From: Candidatus Omnitrophota bacterium
GTDB taxonomy: Bacteria; Omnitrophota; Gorgyraeia; Zapsychrales; Zapsychraceae
Length of the DNA: 33,855 bases
Direction of reading: 5' to 3'
Assembly: GCA_021108075.1 (NCBI GenBank)
Contig: JAIORP010000087.1
Coordinates: 1 to 33,855 of the forward strand
Each line of letters opens with the position of its first letter. Within the stretch, counting starts at the first letter, position 1. A program made the translations under genes and the position numbers. The notes beneath the pieces are model-generated. The model ran no database searches. It worked only from the letters and a program-made list of their open reading frames with translations, and had not been told where the DNA came from. Of this stretch, positions 25,154-32,735 are shown in pieces.

Positions 25154-26686
25154 ATGAAGAAAAAAATAACTAACGAATTTGTTCCTTATTTCAGCATTTT
25201 GTCCTTTTACGTTATTTCACGAATATTTTTCTATTTATTTGGGGTTCGATTTCAGCCTGGTGGTGATATCACCAGCCCTCATTATATCGACCCCCTGCTC
25301 TTAAAAGAAAATTTCTTTGAAAGTCTATTTTATTTGCATTCTCAGCCTCCATTGTTTAATTTTTTATATGGAGTGAGCCTGAAAATATTTCCCAACAATA
25401 ATCTGATATTCTGGAATTGTTTTTATTTTACGATAGGAATAGTTTTAGCGGTTGCTGTTTTCCAATTGATGTGTGCTCTTAGGGTCCATCGTAAAATTGC
25501 AGAATTTTTAACCATTATTTTTATTTTGAACCCCGCCATTATTTATTTAGAAAATTGGTTTTTCTACAGCTATATGGTCCTCGTTTTACTCGTCCTTTCA
25601 GCGCTGTTTCTTTTCCGTTTTATTGAATCCAAAGAAACGAGCCAGGGAATTATATTATTTTGCCTGTTGGCGTGTTTGGTTTTATTGAGAAGTATTTTTC
25701 ATGTATTTTGGTTTGTTCTTTGTGTTTGTATTCTGATATTTTTTTGCCGCAAGGAAGCAAAAAAAATATTACAAATATGCCTGATCCCTTTGCTGGTGAT
25801 TCTCTTTTTTTATATGAAGAATTATTTCATTTTCGGAAAATTCACACTGAGTTCGACCTGGTTGGGCGTCCTTTCGCTTGAAATGGCGGCTTCGGAAGTC
25901 CCTCTTGCCGAACGGATCAAAGCGTTCAATGAAGGCGATGTTTCGGCTTTTTCTGATCCCATGGTCTTCAGGACTAACCGCCCGAAAACATTCACGAATG
26001 AAGCCTTTACTAATTTGAATGAAATACATGCAAAAAAAGAATTACTGAAAGTCAAAAAAACAAATATCCCTATTCTTGACCACCTGACAAAACCCTCTTC
26101 TAAAAAGATCAATTGGAATAGTTTGACACACCTCAAAATTTCAGAATATTTTAAAAACGATGCGATATATTATTTACGAAACTACCCGCAGGCTTTTTTA
26201 ATCACAGCGGCAAATGCTTATTTGCTGAATTTTTTCCCCGGCCCAACAGATAAAAATTTTTCCAACAGGCGCTATTTGTTCCATTATGAAAATGCCTATA
26301 ATTTTATGTTTTACCGTTTGAATCAAATCAATAATAACCACCCCTATTTCCAATGCAATTTGAAGATTCTATCTCGTCAACATCAAATGTTAAGATGGGA
26401 TGTGTTGAGTTTCACATCCTTTCTCATAATAGTAATTATCTATTGGACTATTCTTGTTTATGGCGCCATAAGGGGTTTTATGGCTGTCCGTAAAAATTCT
26501 GACCTTGCGTGGGGATTATGTGTTCTATATATGTCTGGTAATATCGTTTACTTTACTTTTTTAAATGTCTGTTTATCACCGTTCGCGAACAACCGCTACC
26601 GCATATCCATCGATGGATTTTATCTGGCCCTTCTGGGCATCCTGTTAACGGCTTTGTTCTGTCGCGACCAAAACAAGACGGCCTGA
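25154..26686 (+). CDS. Membrane GT-C glycosyltransferase-like protein (GT39/ArnT type)
   Basis: A 510-aa protein with about ten hydrophobic helices. The first periplasmic loop has an acidic residue (GGD, Asp38) and HSQPPLFNFLYG at 62-73, as in dolichyl/polyprenyl-phosphate-sugar-dependent GT-C enzymes. The C-terminus has NNRYRISIDGFYLALLGIL split at 485-503, the end motif of this group. It probably transfers a sugar from a lipid carrier to a periplasmic acceptor; the acceptor is unknown. A polar loop of about 130 residues sits at 235-365. There is no ribosome site. It stands alone between gaps. Confidence 0.65.
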   Translation: MKKKITNEFVPYFSILSFYVISRIFFYLFGVRFQPGGDITSPHYIDPLLLKENFFESLFYLHSQPPLFNFLYGVSLKIFPNNNLIFWNCFYFTIGIVLAVAVFQLMCALRVHRKIAEFLTIIFILNPAIIYLENWFFYSYMVLVLLVLSALFLFRFIESKETSQGIILFCLLACLVLLRSIFHVFWFVLCVCILIFFCRKEAKKILQICLIPLLVILFFYMKNYFIFGKFTLSSTWLGVLSLEMAASEVPLAERIKAFNEGDVSAFSDPMVFRTNRPKTFTNEAFTNLNEIHAKKELLKVKKTNIPILDHLTKPSSKKINWNSLTHLKISEYFKNDAIYYLRNYPQAFLITAANAYLLNFFPGPTDKNFSNRRYLFHYENAYNFMFYRLNQINNNHPYFQCNLKILSRQHQMLRWDVLSFTSFLIIVIIYWTILVYGAIRGFMAVRKNSDLAWGLCVLYMSGNIVYFTFLNVCLSPFANNRYRISIDGFYLALLGILLTALFCRDQNKTA

Positions 26687-26731
26687 ATCGATACATGAGT
26701 ACCTCCCCCCGATCCCATTTTGTCTTTGCTT

Positions 26732-26842
26732 CTATCCATCCTCGCAGCGTGCGAAATCTGAAAAAATGCCTGTGAACACGATCATCATCGTAATGATAAA
26801 AAATTTCTTAAGCCTGGAATCAATTTTACTGAAGAATGTCAT
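26732..26842 (-). CDS. Possible 36-aa signal-peptide-like peptide
   Basis: ATG at 26842 follows AGGA by 9 nt. The peptide has a basic start (SRLKKF), a hydrophobic core (FIITMMIVFTGIF) and a short tail (SDFARCEDG). It could be a very short exported peptide, a truncated gene, or chance. It is 44 nt past the stop of the Cys-containing small protein, on the same strand. Confidence 0.3.
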   Translation of the reverse strand: MTFFSKIDSRLKKFFIITMMIVFTGIFSDFARCEDG

Positions 26843-26886
26843 GGTCTTTTTCCTGATTTAGCGATCAACCGTTGTTTATAAAAATT

Positions 26887-27099
26887 TTATGGTCCCTGTT
26901 CGGAAATCGTCTTCAATTTAATTTCAATCTTTTGGATATCCGTTTCAGTTATACTGGAATTGTATTTCGGGCAATCTTTAATGTTGTACGGGTTCCCTGG
27001 CGCTTGAGATTTTGTGAAAATACAAATTTGGCAATTACAATCAATACCAGGTCCGACAGATCGGACATTTTTATTTTTTTTCTGCGCGTCGTGCGTCAT
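26887..27099 (-). CDS. Small Cys-containing protein (70 aa), unknown function
   Basis: A strong AAAGGAG lies 6 nt before the ATG at 27099, which decides the start over an in-frame ATG at 27162 that has none. The product is 70 aa, basic at the N-terminus, with no signal peptide. It contains C-N-C-Q-I-C (Cys21, Cys23, Cys26) and Cys43, a pattern that could bind a metal or take part in thiol chemistry. It is 161 nt downstream of the CcdA-like thiol protein gene on the same strand, so a link to the same redox function is reasonable but unproven. I do not recognise the family. Confidence 0.6.
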   Translation of the reverse strand: MTHDAQKKNKNVRSVGPGIDCNCQICIFTKSQAPGNPYNIKDCPKYNSSITETDIQKIEIKLKTISEQGP

Positions 27100-27260
27100 A
27101 CCGACTCCTTTCAGGGTAGTTGGTTGGAATGAAGTGAAGAATGGAGTTGGCATCACATTCATGTTTCATTCCATCTCATCGTGATGTTGTGAAGCTAGTG
27201 CCGCAGAACTGTCAAGCGGTTCTCTGGAAATATACAAATTTTCCGGATTTTCCTTTGAGC

Positions 27261-28916
27261 TTATCCGATCCCAAGGCCAACGAGTCCCGGATTGACCAAT
27301 AGAATGATACCCAAAAGGATCATAATCACCCCACCGATGAATTTAATAATTTCCATTTGCCGCTGGGTGATTCTTCTGACCCTGAATGAATAAATAATCA
27401 CTGTTACAATAATGAATAGCGGCAGGATATAGACAAAATTGTAGAACATGAGGTAAAGATAATACCAAACAGAACTTTTTAGTCCCCGCCCCGATAATAT
27501 TCCCGTATAGATGATGGGAAAACCTGCCGTGCACGGCAGTTCAACCAAAGACGCGAAAGTCGCTAATCCCAGTGAAGACGTTATCAAGACAGGATATGAA
27601 CCGTGCTGAATAATATTCTTCATCTTATCGATACGTTTCATCAGGAGCCCTTTATGCTGGTCCTGGATGGTCAGCGAAAGACCTTTCTTAAAGAAAAAAA
27701 GTTCCTTGCAGTTGATCAAACCGGCAATCAGCGCTAACACGGCAATGGTAATTCTTAAGGGATCAATGAATTGGATGTAATTAAAAACATTTAACCAGGA
27801 TGCCATAAACAAAAAATAAAAAATATATACCATTCCGATAAAACTGAAAGCGACAGTAAACAGTCTTTTTCTGGAATCAGAGGTAGAAACGAGGAGCGCT
27901 AACAGACAGGTCAAAACAAACATATTGCAGGGATTAAATCCATCCACTAAAGCGATACAGAAAGTGAAGAGCGGCAAAGGCATCTTATAACCCATATTTT
28001 CTAAATAATCCGGTTGGATCCCTTTAGCAAGAACATAAAAAACGATCAAGGATAGGAACGCTGAGAAAGCAATGATCACGTCTCTCATCCGGCCTTTAAG
28101 CTCAATTTTATATGGCATTCCTTTTGAGGTTTTTCGCATCCGAAATGATGACAGAACGATAACTAAAAAAAATAAAACAAGGATCATCCCGTACAGTTGA
28201 TACCCGCTCAGGTTGGATTTTTTTTTGATTAATTGCTTAACACCTTCACCGTTCCATTGTAAGACCCAATCGTCAATTTTTACTGCATGCGCGAAAATAA
28301 TTTCATTATACGAAATGGCAACCGGAACAGGTTCAATCTTCGTGAAAGTCACGTCATTTAAAACAGCTGATAAATCCTTTGTTAAAAGTATTTTGTTGAG
28401 GATCTCATTATTTCCGGATGCCCCCTCCTGGAGTAAGATCCGGTTTTTCGTCCAGATTTTTACTTTTCCGGGTAAATGGACGAGATTTAAGTCCTCAAAC
28501 TTGACGGAAGACCCATTCGGTAAGGGGCAGGCATTTGATGTCATTCTGGTGATTTCTTCGGTAGCCTGCAGAACTTGAAACTTACCTAAACATGTCCGAT
28601 CCTTATTAAATATCAAAAAAGGCACACCTGGACGATTACCCTTTAAATAATTTTCAAAATATTGACTTTTGGTTTCATCATTTTCTTCTCGGTTCCGGTA
28701 AATTTCATATTCTAGAATAATCAAGTTAGGATGAGCCTCTGAGGCGTCGATCAATAAGCGGGGATCAGTAACCCCACAATTCCCGCATCCAATACCGGTT
28801 ATATAGACCACACAAACAGGTTCATCAGCCAAATTCTTAGCCATAGAAAGATTTAAGAACGAAATTGTTAGTAGCAGGCACAGGAACGTAAGGATGAAAA
28901 ATCGTTTTAAGAGCAT
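27261..28916 (-). CDS. Thioredoxin-like plus CcdA/DsbD-type membrane thiol-redox protein
   Basis: A 551-aa protein. After a signal peptide (1-26) comes a periplasmic thioredoxin/glutaredoxin-like domain with C-G-N-C at 44-47. A second beta-rich region follows (130-225). The C-terminal half has about seven helices of the CcdA/DsbD transmembrane fold. The paired helix cysteines are Cys330 in VDGFNPCNMF and Cys462 in VELPCTAGFP, and they would pass electrons from the cytoplasm to the periplasmic CxxC. GGAGG stands 8 nt before ATG. It follows the MBL gene by 50 nt on the same strand. It probably supplies reductant for a periplasmic thiol or metal-handling step. Confidence 0.8.
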   Translation of the reverse strand: MLLKRFFILTFLCLLLTISFLNLSMAKNLADEPVCVVYITGIGCGNCGVTDPRLLIDASEAHPNLIILEYEIYRNREENDETKSQYFENYLKGNRPGVPFLIFNKDRTCLGKFQVLQATEEITRMTSNACPLPNGSSVKFEDLNLVHLPGKVKIWTKNRILLQEGASGNNEILNKILLTKDLSAVLNDVTFTKIEPVPVAISYNEIIFAHAVKIDDWVLQWNGEGVKQLIKKKSNLSGYQLYGMILVLFFLVIVLSSFRMRKTSKGMPYKIELKGRMRDVIIAFSAFLSLIVFYVLAKGIQPDYLENMGYKMPLPLFTFCIALVDGFNPCNMFVLTCLLALLVSTSDSRKRLFTVAFSFIGMVYIFYFLFMASWLNVFNYIQFIDPLRITIAVLALIAGLINCKELFFFKKGLSLTIQDQHKGLLMKRIDKMKNIIQHGSYPVLITSSLGLATFASLVELPCTAGFPIIYTGILSGRGLKSSVWYYLYLMFYNFVYILPLFIIVTVIIYSFRVRRITQRQMEIIKFIGGVIMILLGIILLVNPGLVGLGIG

Positions 28917-28966
28917 TTAGCACGCCTCCATTTCGGTCTGAGATAAACCAGATAAAAAAACTGACA

Positions 28967-29680
28967 TTAAATGATGATATTTTCTCCGACTTTCATATTC
29001 AAAAAATCATTTTTGTAATGCGATCGAAACATGTTTTCCGCTTCTGATCCGGAACAATGTGTGGGGCCAACTTTTTTAACCCCCATTTTTTTAAATTCAT
29101 CTAATATTCCCTGGATATGGGGCGGGTCAGTATTCAATAAATGAAAACCACCAAGAACACTGTAAAGTTGTTTGCCATTAAAATTTTTTTTAACGGTCCG
29201 TAATATTTTAATAATGCCCGGATGCGCGCAGCCGGTAATAACAGAAAGACCGCGCTCTGTCTCAATCACTAGCGCCTGTTCTGCGATCTGTTCACCATTA
29301 TACTCTCCGAGTATTTCTCCAGTCGTATAAACATTTTCCACTATTTTTGTGAATGTTCTGTTTTCGATCAAAGAAGCCTTGCCTGATTTAACGTTCTGTT
29401 TAAAGTCAGTGCTAAATCCAGGACAGCTGTAGACATTAATATCGGTCGTCATTTTTAAAATATCCCCGAGTCCCCCTGTGTGGTCCCAATGATCATGCGA
29501 GATGACAACATAATTAACAAGTGAAAAATCAATTTTTAAGGTTTTTATATTATTCTTAAGAAAACTTCCCTTCTCTCCGGTATCAAACAAAATATGTTTG
29601 CCAATCAAGAACGCAAGGCCCCACCCCACTGATAAATGGTCGTTATTACTTGTAGAATTAAAAAGTATTTTTACGTTCAT
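28967..29680 (-). CDS. MBL-fold metallo-hydrolase (COG1237-like)
   Basis: A 237-aa cytosolic protein of the metallo-beta-lactamase fold. The metal motif HDHWDH is at 62-67, with His153 in TGCAHPG, His180 in GGFH, and His208 in GPTHCSG near the end. The layout matches the COG1237 group, which includes methanopterin-pathway aminobenzene ribofuranosyl-phosphate synthase-like proteins; the bacterial substrate is unknown. AAGGA lies 8 nt before ATG. The 70-nt gap to the upstream DUF89 gene contains a TATAAT-like box, so an internal promoter is possible. Confidence 0.82.
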   Translation of the reverse strand: MNVKILFNSTSNNDHLSVGWGLAFLIGKHILFDTGEKGSFLKNNIKTLKIDFSLVNYVVISHDHWDHTGGLGDILKMTTDINVYSCPGFSTDFKQNVKSGKASLIENRTFTKIVENVYTTGEILGEYNGEQIAEQALVIETERGLSVITGCAHPGIIKILRTVKKNFNGKQLYSVLGGFHLLNTDPPHIQGILDEFKKMGVKKVGPTHCSGSEAENMFRSHYKNDFLNMKVGENIII

Positions 29681-29750
29681 GCGCTGTTCCTTTATATCTT
29701 CATTATAAAAAACTGAATGTTGGATTTAAGTATAAATCAATGACAATGAA

Positions 29751-30680
29751 TCAATCCGGCTTCAACATACCTGTATTAAAAAGCGGGTTAGAAATTCCTT
29801 GCGACACACGGCCACACATTTTCAAGCTTTTCAAAACGATATCACCTAAAGCAACTTGTGCATGCCGGGCGATAACCGGACATTTTGCCCGAAAAAGAAA
29901 AAAAATATTTTCCCGTTCCTGGCTTAGCGCTTCATAATTCCCTTGCCCCTTGCTGATAATGATATCCGCACTCTTATACGTCTCGATAAATTCTTTCGAA
30001 CAATATTTTAAAACGGTTCCCGGAGCATCAACACCGCTTGACATGACCTTTGCCCTTTTATCCAGTCCGCATTCCTGGGCATCCTCAATGAGGGCATCAT
30101 TGATAACGGGTTTGTCTCTCACCGCAAGAATAATATCCTTATCAAAAGGGATTTCCTCTATGAATACTCGATCAAACACGATTTCACCGGCATTGTCCGC
30201 CAGATATAAAATGCGTTTAGATTTATCCAGTTCCGCCTTAAATGCTTCATAATCAAAAACAGTTTTGTTTATATGGTTAAAATCTTTGGTAAATATTTTT
30301 TCAATTTCTTTTTCGATATTCAACGTGTTTTTTGCTGCATAATCAATCACATTCCCGGCAATAGCGATTTCCACGGCTGTCAAAAGCCGATCCTGGGAAG
30401 TCCTGACTTTTTCTTTAAGTCGAGGATACAAGGCCATTGCCGCGCGGTTACTTTGCTTTTTAATATTCTTGTAAAAATCGATGTCTCCGTACCTTCTGGC
30501 CATGGCCTTATAAATCATGCGGGCCATTTCCGGTGGTGAGCACCCTAATGAGAATTCCGGTATCAGTCTGGCAACATCATCAACAATCTCTTTATGCCTA
30601 ATCTCATTGCCATCGACAAGCCGCGCCATTTCAATGGCGCTCTTTATAAAACACGGAATGCAGTCTAAATATGTTCGCAT
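29751..30680 (-). CDS. DUF89 family metal-dependent phosphatase-like protein
   Basis: A 309-aa cytosolic protein of the DUF89/ARMT1-like family. The active-site run YLADNAGEIVFD (159-170) holds Asp162, Asn163 and Asp170 for metal. Next come RDKPVINDA (188-196) and ISKGQGNYEAL (242-252). The N-terminus DCIPC (Cys7, Cys10) is typical of the archaeal/bacterial subgroup. Family members are Mn/Co/Ni-dependent phosphatases acting on damaged sugar or pantetheine phosphates. It is transcribed with the MBL gene and lies downstream of fur. A near-palindrome, TATTC-c-GAATA, lies just upstream at 30688-30698. The ribosome site is weak. Confidence 0.85.
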   Translation of the reverse strand: MRTYLDCIPCFIKSAIEMARLVDGNEIRHKEIVDDVARLIPEFSLGCSPPEMARMIYKAMARRYGDIDFYKNIKKQSNRAAMALYPRLKEKVRTSQDRLLTAVEIAIAGNVIDYAAKNTLNIEKEIEKIFTKDFNHINKTVFDYEAFKAELDKSKRILYLADNAGEIVFDRVFIEEIPFDKDIILAVRDKPVINDALIEDAQECGLDKRAKVMSSGVDAPGTVLKYCSKEFIETYKSADIIISKGQGNYEALSQERENIFFLFRAKCPVIARHAQVALGDIVLKSLKMCGRVSQGISNPLFNTGMLKPD

Positions 30681-30687
30681 GTTAAAT

Positions 30688-30698
30688 TATTCCGAATA
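30688..30698. promoter_or_regulatory. Short inverted repeat before the DUF89 gene
   Basis: TATTC-c-GAATA, 8 nt upstream of the start codon. It may be an operator; it does not fit the Fur consensus. Confidence 0.25.
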
Positions 30699-30784
30699 TT
30701 ATTTATTGCATCGTTATATTTTTGATTGGCATACTCGACAATCATTTTGTCCTGAATCACCGAACGGGTGAAGAATGACCGAGC

Positions 30785-30870
30785 TCAGGTTGGAAATCCA
30801 GCACAATAACCAGTTCCAAGTCTGTCAATGGCCCCATTCCAGTCGATCCTGTTCTGTCCTTAGCAGGCAC
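30785..30870 (-). pseudogene. DUF5320-like small protein gene, broken by one missing base
   Basis: Starting at a GTG (30870) the frame reads PAKDRTGSTGMGPLT. The adjacent frame then reads LGTGYCAGFPT and a stop at 30785. One extra G at about 30822 joins them as GPLTGLGTGYCAGF, the hallmark N-terminus of DUF5320 proteins (GMGPxTGRGxGYCAGF). The span is 86 nt, and 87 would be exactly 28 codons plus stop. DUF5320 genes often sit near Fur and NifX-like metal proteins, as here between fur and DUF89. No ribosome site is seen. Confidence 0.55.
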
Positions 30871-30927
30871 ATGATATTTTTTGTGTTATGGCTAATGACA
30901 ACCATTTTCATTTATTGATAAAAAAAT

Positions 30928-31398
30928 TTACTTTTTACCACATTTTTCACATATTCCCAAAAATCGGATTAAATGATCCGTAATCCTAAAGTTGTATTTC
31001 TGGGACAATCCGTTCTCAATACTGCGAAGGAAATGAATTTCATCTTTCATAAAATCAGAATAATCGATGACCTTATAACAGGTCTTACAAACAAGATGAT
31101 GATGGTGTCCCTTTTCACTGTACTGATCTGCAAGTTCATATTTAGAACGTCCTTCTCCAAAATCAAACTTAACGATCATTCCTATATTCACAAACATTTC
31201 TAAATTGCGGTAAACCGTCGTTAATCCGGTATTGGGGTAAAATTTAAGCACGGCCAAATAAATGTCCTCTGCACTCAAGTGCTTCTGTGTCCCGGCTAAT
31301 ACATCGAGTATCGCCTCTCTTGGTTTTGTCATACGATAGCCGCAACACTTAAACTTTCCATGCATCCATCTTGACGTTTTAAGATGGGCTTTGCTCAT
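30928..31398 (-). CDS. Fur-family metalloregulator
   Basis: A 156-aa DNA-binding metal sensor. The winged helix spans about 20-85, with recognition helix GLTTVYRNLEMF (58-69). HHHHLVCKTC (98-107) supplies metal-site histidines and Cys104/Cys107; Cys150/Cys153 (CEKC) completes the structural Cys4 zinc site. Fur, PerR and Zur cannot be told apart safely, but the 19-bp site in its own promoter fits a Fur-type box, so an iron-responsive Fur is the best guess. GGAG lies 6 nt before ATG. It heads the block DUF5320 (broken), DUF89, MBL, CcdA-like. Confidence 0.9.
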   Translation of the reverse strand: MSKAHLKTSRWMHGKFKCCGYRMTKPREAILDVLAGTQKHLSAEDIYLAVLKFYPNTGLTTVYRNLEMFVNIGMIVKFDFGEGRSKYELADQYSEKGHHHHLVCKTCYKVIDYSDFMKDEIHFLRSIENGLSQKYNFRITDHLIRFLGICEKCGKK

Positions 31399-31412
31399 TC
31401 AAACTCCATATT

Positions 31413-31431
31413 GGTAATGATTTCCATTAAC
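31413..31431 (-). promoter_or_regulatory. Fur box over the fur transcription start
   Basis: The minus strand reads GTTAATGGAAATCATTACC. It matches the Fur consensus GATAATGATAATCATTATC at 15 of 19 positions, including both ATCATTA-type half sites. It abuts the -10 box and covers the predicted +1 (about 31425), the expected position for autorepression. Confidence 0.7.
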
Positions 31432-31460
31432 AATATAGTCTGAAAAAACCAGCCTGTCAA
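31432..31460 (-). promoter_or_regulatory. Strong sigma-70 promoter of the fur block
   Basis: On the minus strand: TTGACA (31460-31455), a 17-nt spacer, TATATT (31437-31432). The -35 is a perfect consensus and the -10 has one change. Confidence 0.75.
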
Positions 31461-31499
31461 GAATATTTAAGAAAGCATACAAAAATTTCATCTATAGAT

Positions 31500-31732
31500 A
31501 TGGAGGCCGATGATCATCCTTTTAGTGGCATGGAATTGGCACGCGCCTTTAAAACCAAAGGAATTTTCATTAACCTGGGAAATGCAATTGAGATCTACTA
31601 CGAAGGCAAAACTCGTCATTAGAAAGCCGCAGCCTTAAGGAAGTCATGGCAATGAATCAGGGCAAAAACCCTGGTGGTATCGACCTGACCCACTCCATAA
31701 TAAATATTGAAGACAGCGGCGAATGGGGTTAG
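31500..31732 (+). pseudogene. Possible broken small gene, divergent from fur
   Basis: From ATG 31500 the frame reads MEADDHPFSGMELARAFKTK, then GIFINLGNAIEIYYEGK, and soon stops at 31620. The next frame continues as NSSLESRSLKEVMAMNQGKN, then PGGIDLTHSIINIEDSGEWG and a stop at 31730. One extra A in the run near 31610 joins them. There is no ribosome site and I recognise no family. The start overlaps no known promoter; fur's own promoter lies 40 nt away on the other strand. Confidence 0.35.
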
Positions 31733-31836
31733 CCTTTATTCCGGAGACTCTTCCTCTGCTCACCACGACTTCATCAAATCGTAATATTGATTGGGGTAAA
31801 AACCTTCCGTGCCCAATACGATTTCCCCTGAGAACA

Positions 31837-32454
31837 TTATTGGCCCAGATTCATACTCCCCCCGAACTCTTCTTCGAGACTGCCGGAGTTAGCATTTATA
31901 GGGTCAAGGTTCATATTGCCCTGTCCGGCTTTATTGTTGAACACATTCATACTTTCAGAGACAGTGTTTGTGCCAATCTGGTCCTTTAAAATTTGATCGC
32001 CATGTGCTCCATCATCAAGAATCTTACCATCGCCGTGATTGCCGTCATCAGCTAATATTTGAGTTTTAGTTGCTTTATCGCCCATGGCATCATGCATGAT
32101 TTTTTTATCGCCGTGATTGCCATCATTCGACACCTGGCCTTTTAATGTTTTACCGCCTTTTCCGGGTCCACTATTGACAGCTGCTTTGCCTCCACGACCT
32201 TCGCCAGGGTCAATAGCGGCATTTCCTTGAATGGCCATTCCTTTCTCTCGAATCATGAGAGAAGCCTTCCCTCGTGTTTCGTCCAGTCCTTTAGCACGAT
32301 GAATGGTCTTTTCCAAAGGGTTGGGTCTTGCCTGAATATGTTCTTCTTCCTCCTCTTCTCCTTCCGGCTGACTATAGGCAAACGGAACATCAAAAACAAA
32401 TACGGTTAGCAGGGACAGTAAGAACACCGACACCACGAAATTTTTCATTTTCAT
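31837..32454 (-). CDS. Exported low-complexity protein with HGD repeats
   Basis: A 205-aa secreted protein with a signal peptide (1-28, ending AYS) followed by an acidic run (EGEEEEEE). The centre has three repeats of a D-D-G-x-H-G-D-x-x-I-L-x-D motif at about 110-122, 136-148 and 147-159, also visible as DNA repeats. The rest is rich in Gly, Asn and Lys with no predicted fold. The regular Asp/His spacing could bind Ca2+ or another divalent metal, but this is inference. AAGGGG lies 6 nt before Met1. I do not recognise the family. It lies downstream of the HEAT gene on the same strand, separated by a terminator-like hairpin. Confidence 0.7.
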   Translation of the reverse strand: MKMKNFVVSVFLLSLLTVFVFDVPFAYSQPEGEEEEEEHIQARPNPLEKTIHRAKGLDETRGKASLMIREKGMAIQGNAAIDPGEGRGGKAAVNSGPGKGGKTLKGQVSNDGNHGDKKIMHDAMGDKATKTQILADDGNHGDGKILDDGAHGDQILKDQIGTNTVSESMNVFNNKAGQGNMNLDPINANSGSLEEEFGGSMNLGQ

Positions 32455-32612
32455 AAATACCCCTTTCGAATTACAATTAAGGTTTGGTTTATTTTTATAG
32501 ATGCCCTCATTTTATCCTGTTCCCTGCATTCTTCAAGGAAATATTGATTAAACATTTCATGTCTTATTTTCGCGTCCGTGAGATTTTTCTATTATCCGAT
32601 CATATTTGCAGG

Positions 32613-32642
32613 AAAAATTCTGGCATAAGACAGAATTTTTTT
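32613..32642. terminator. A/T-rich terminator-like hairpin
   Basis: AAAAATTCTG (32613-32622) pairs with CAGAATTTTT (32631-32640) around an 8-nt loop, with a T-run on both strands. It lies 94 nt past the HEAT-gene stop. The core ATTCTG/CAGAAT equals the central hairpin of the dispersed repeat, so it could be a relic of one. Confidence 0.45.
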
Positions 32643-32735
32643 AAAGATGATTTTGTGGAGAAATGGCGAGATCGGGACGTTAAAAATTTATTCGTGCACG
32701 CGAAGAGAATGGAACAGCCGGTTTCTTCCCTCCGG

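Noticed and set aside
31723..31989. Plus-strand frame of 88 codons
   Set aside because: It is mostly antisense to the HGD-repeat protein, and its repeats mirror that gene's.
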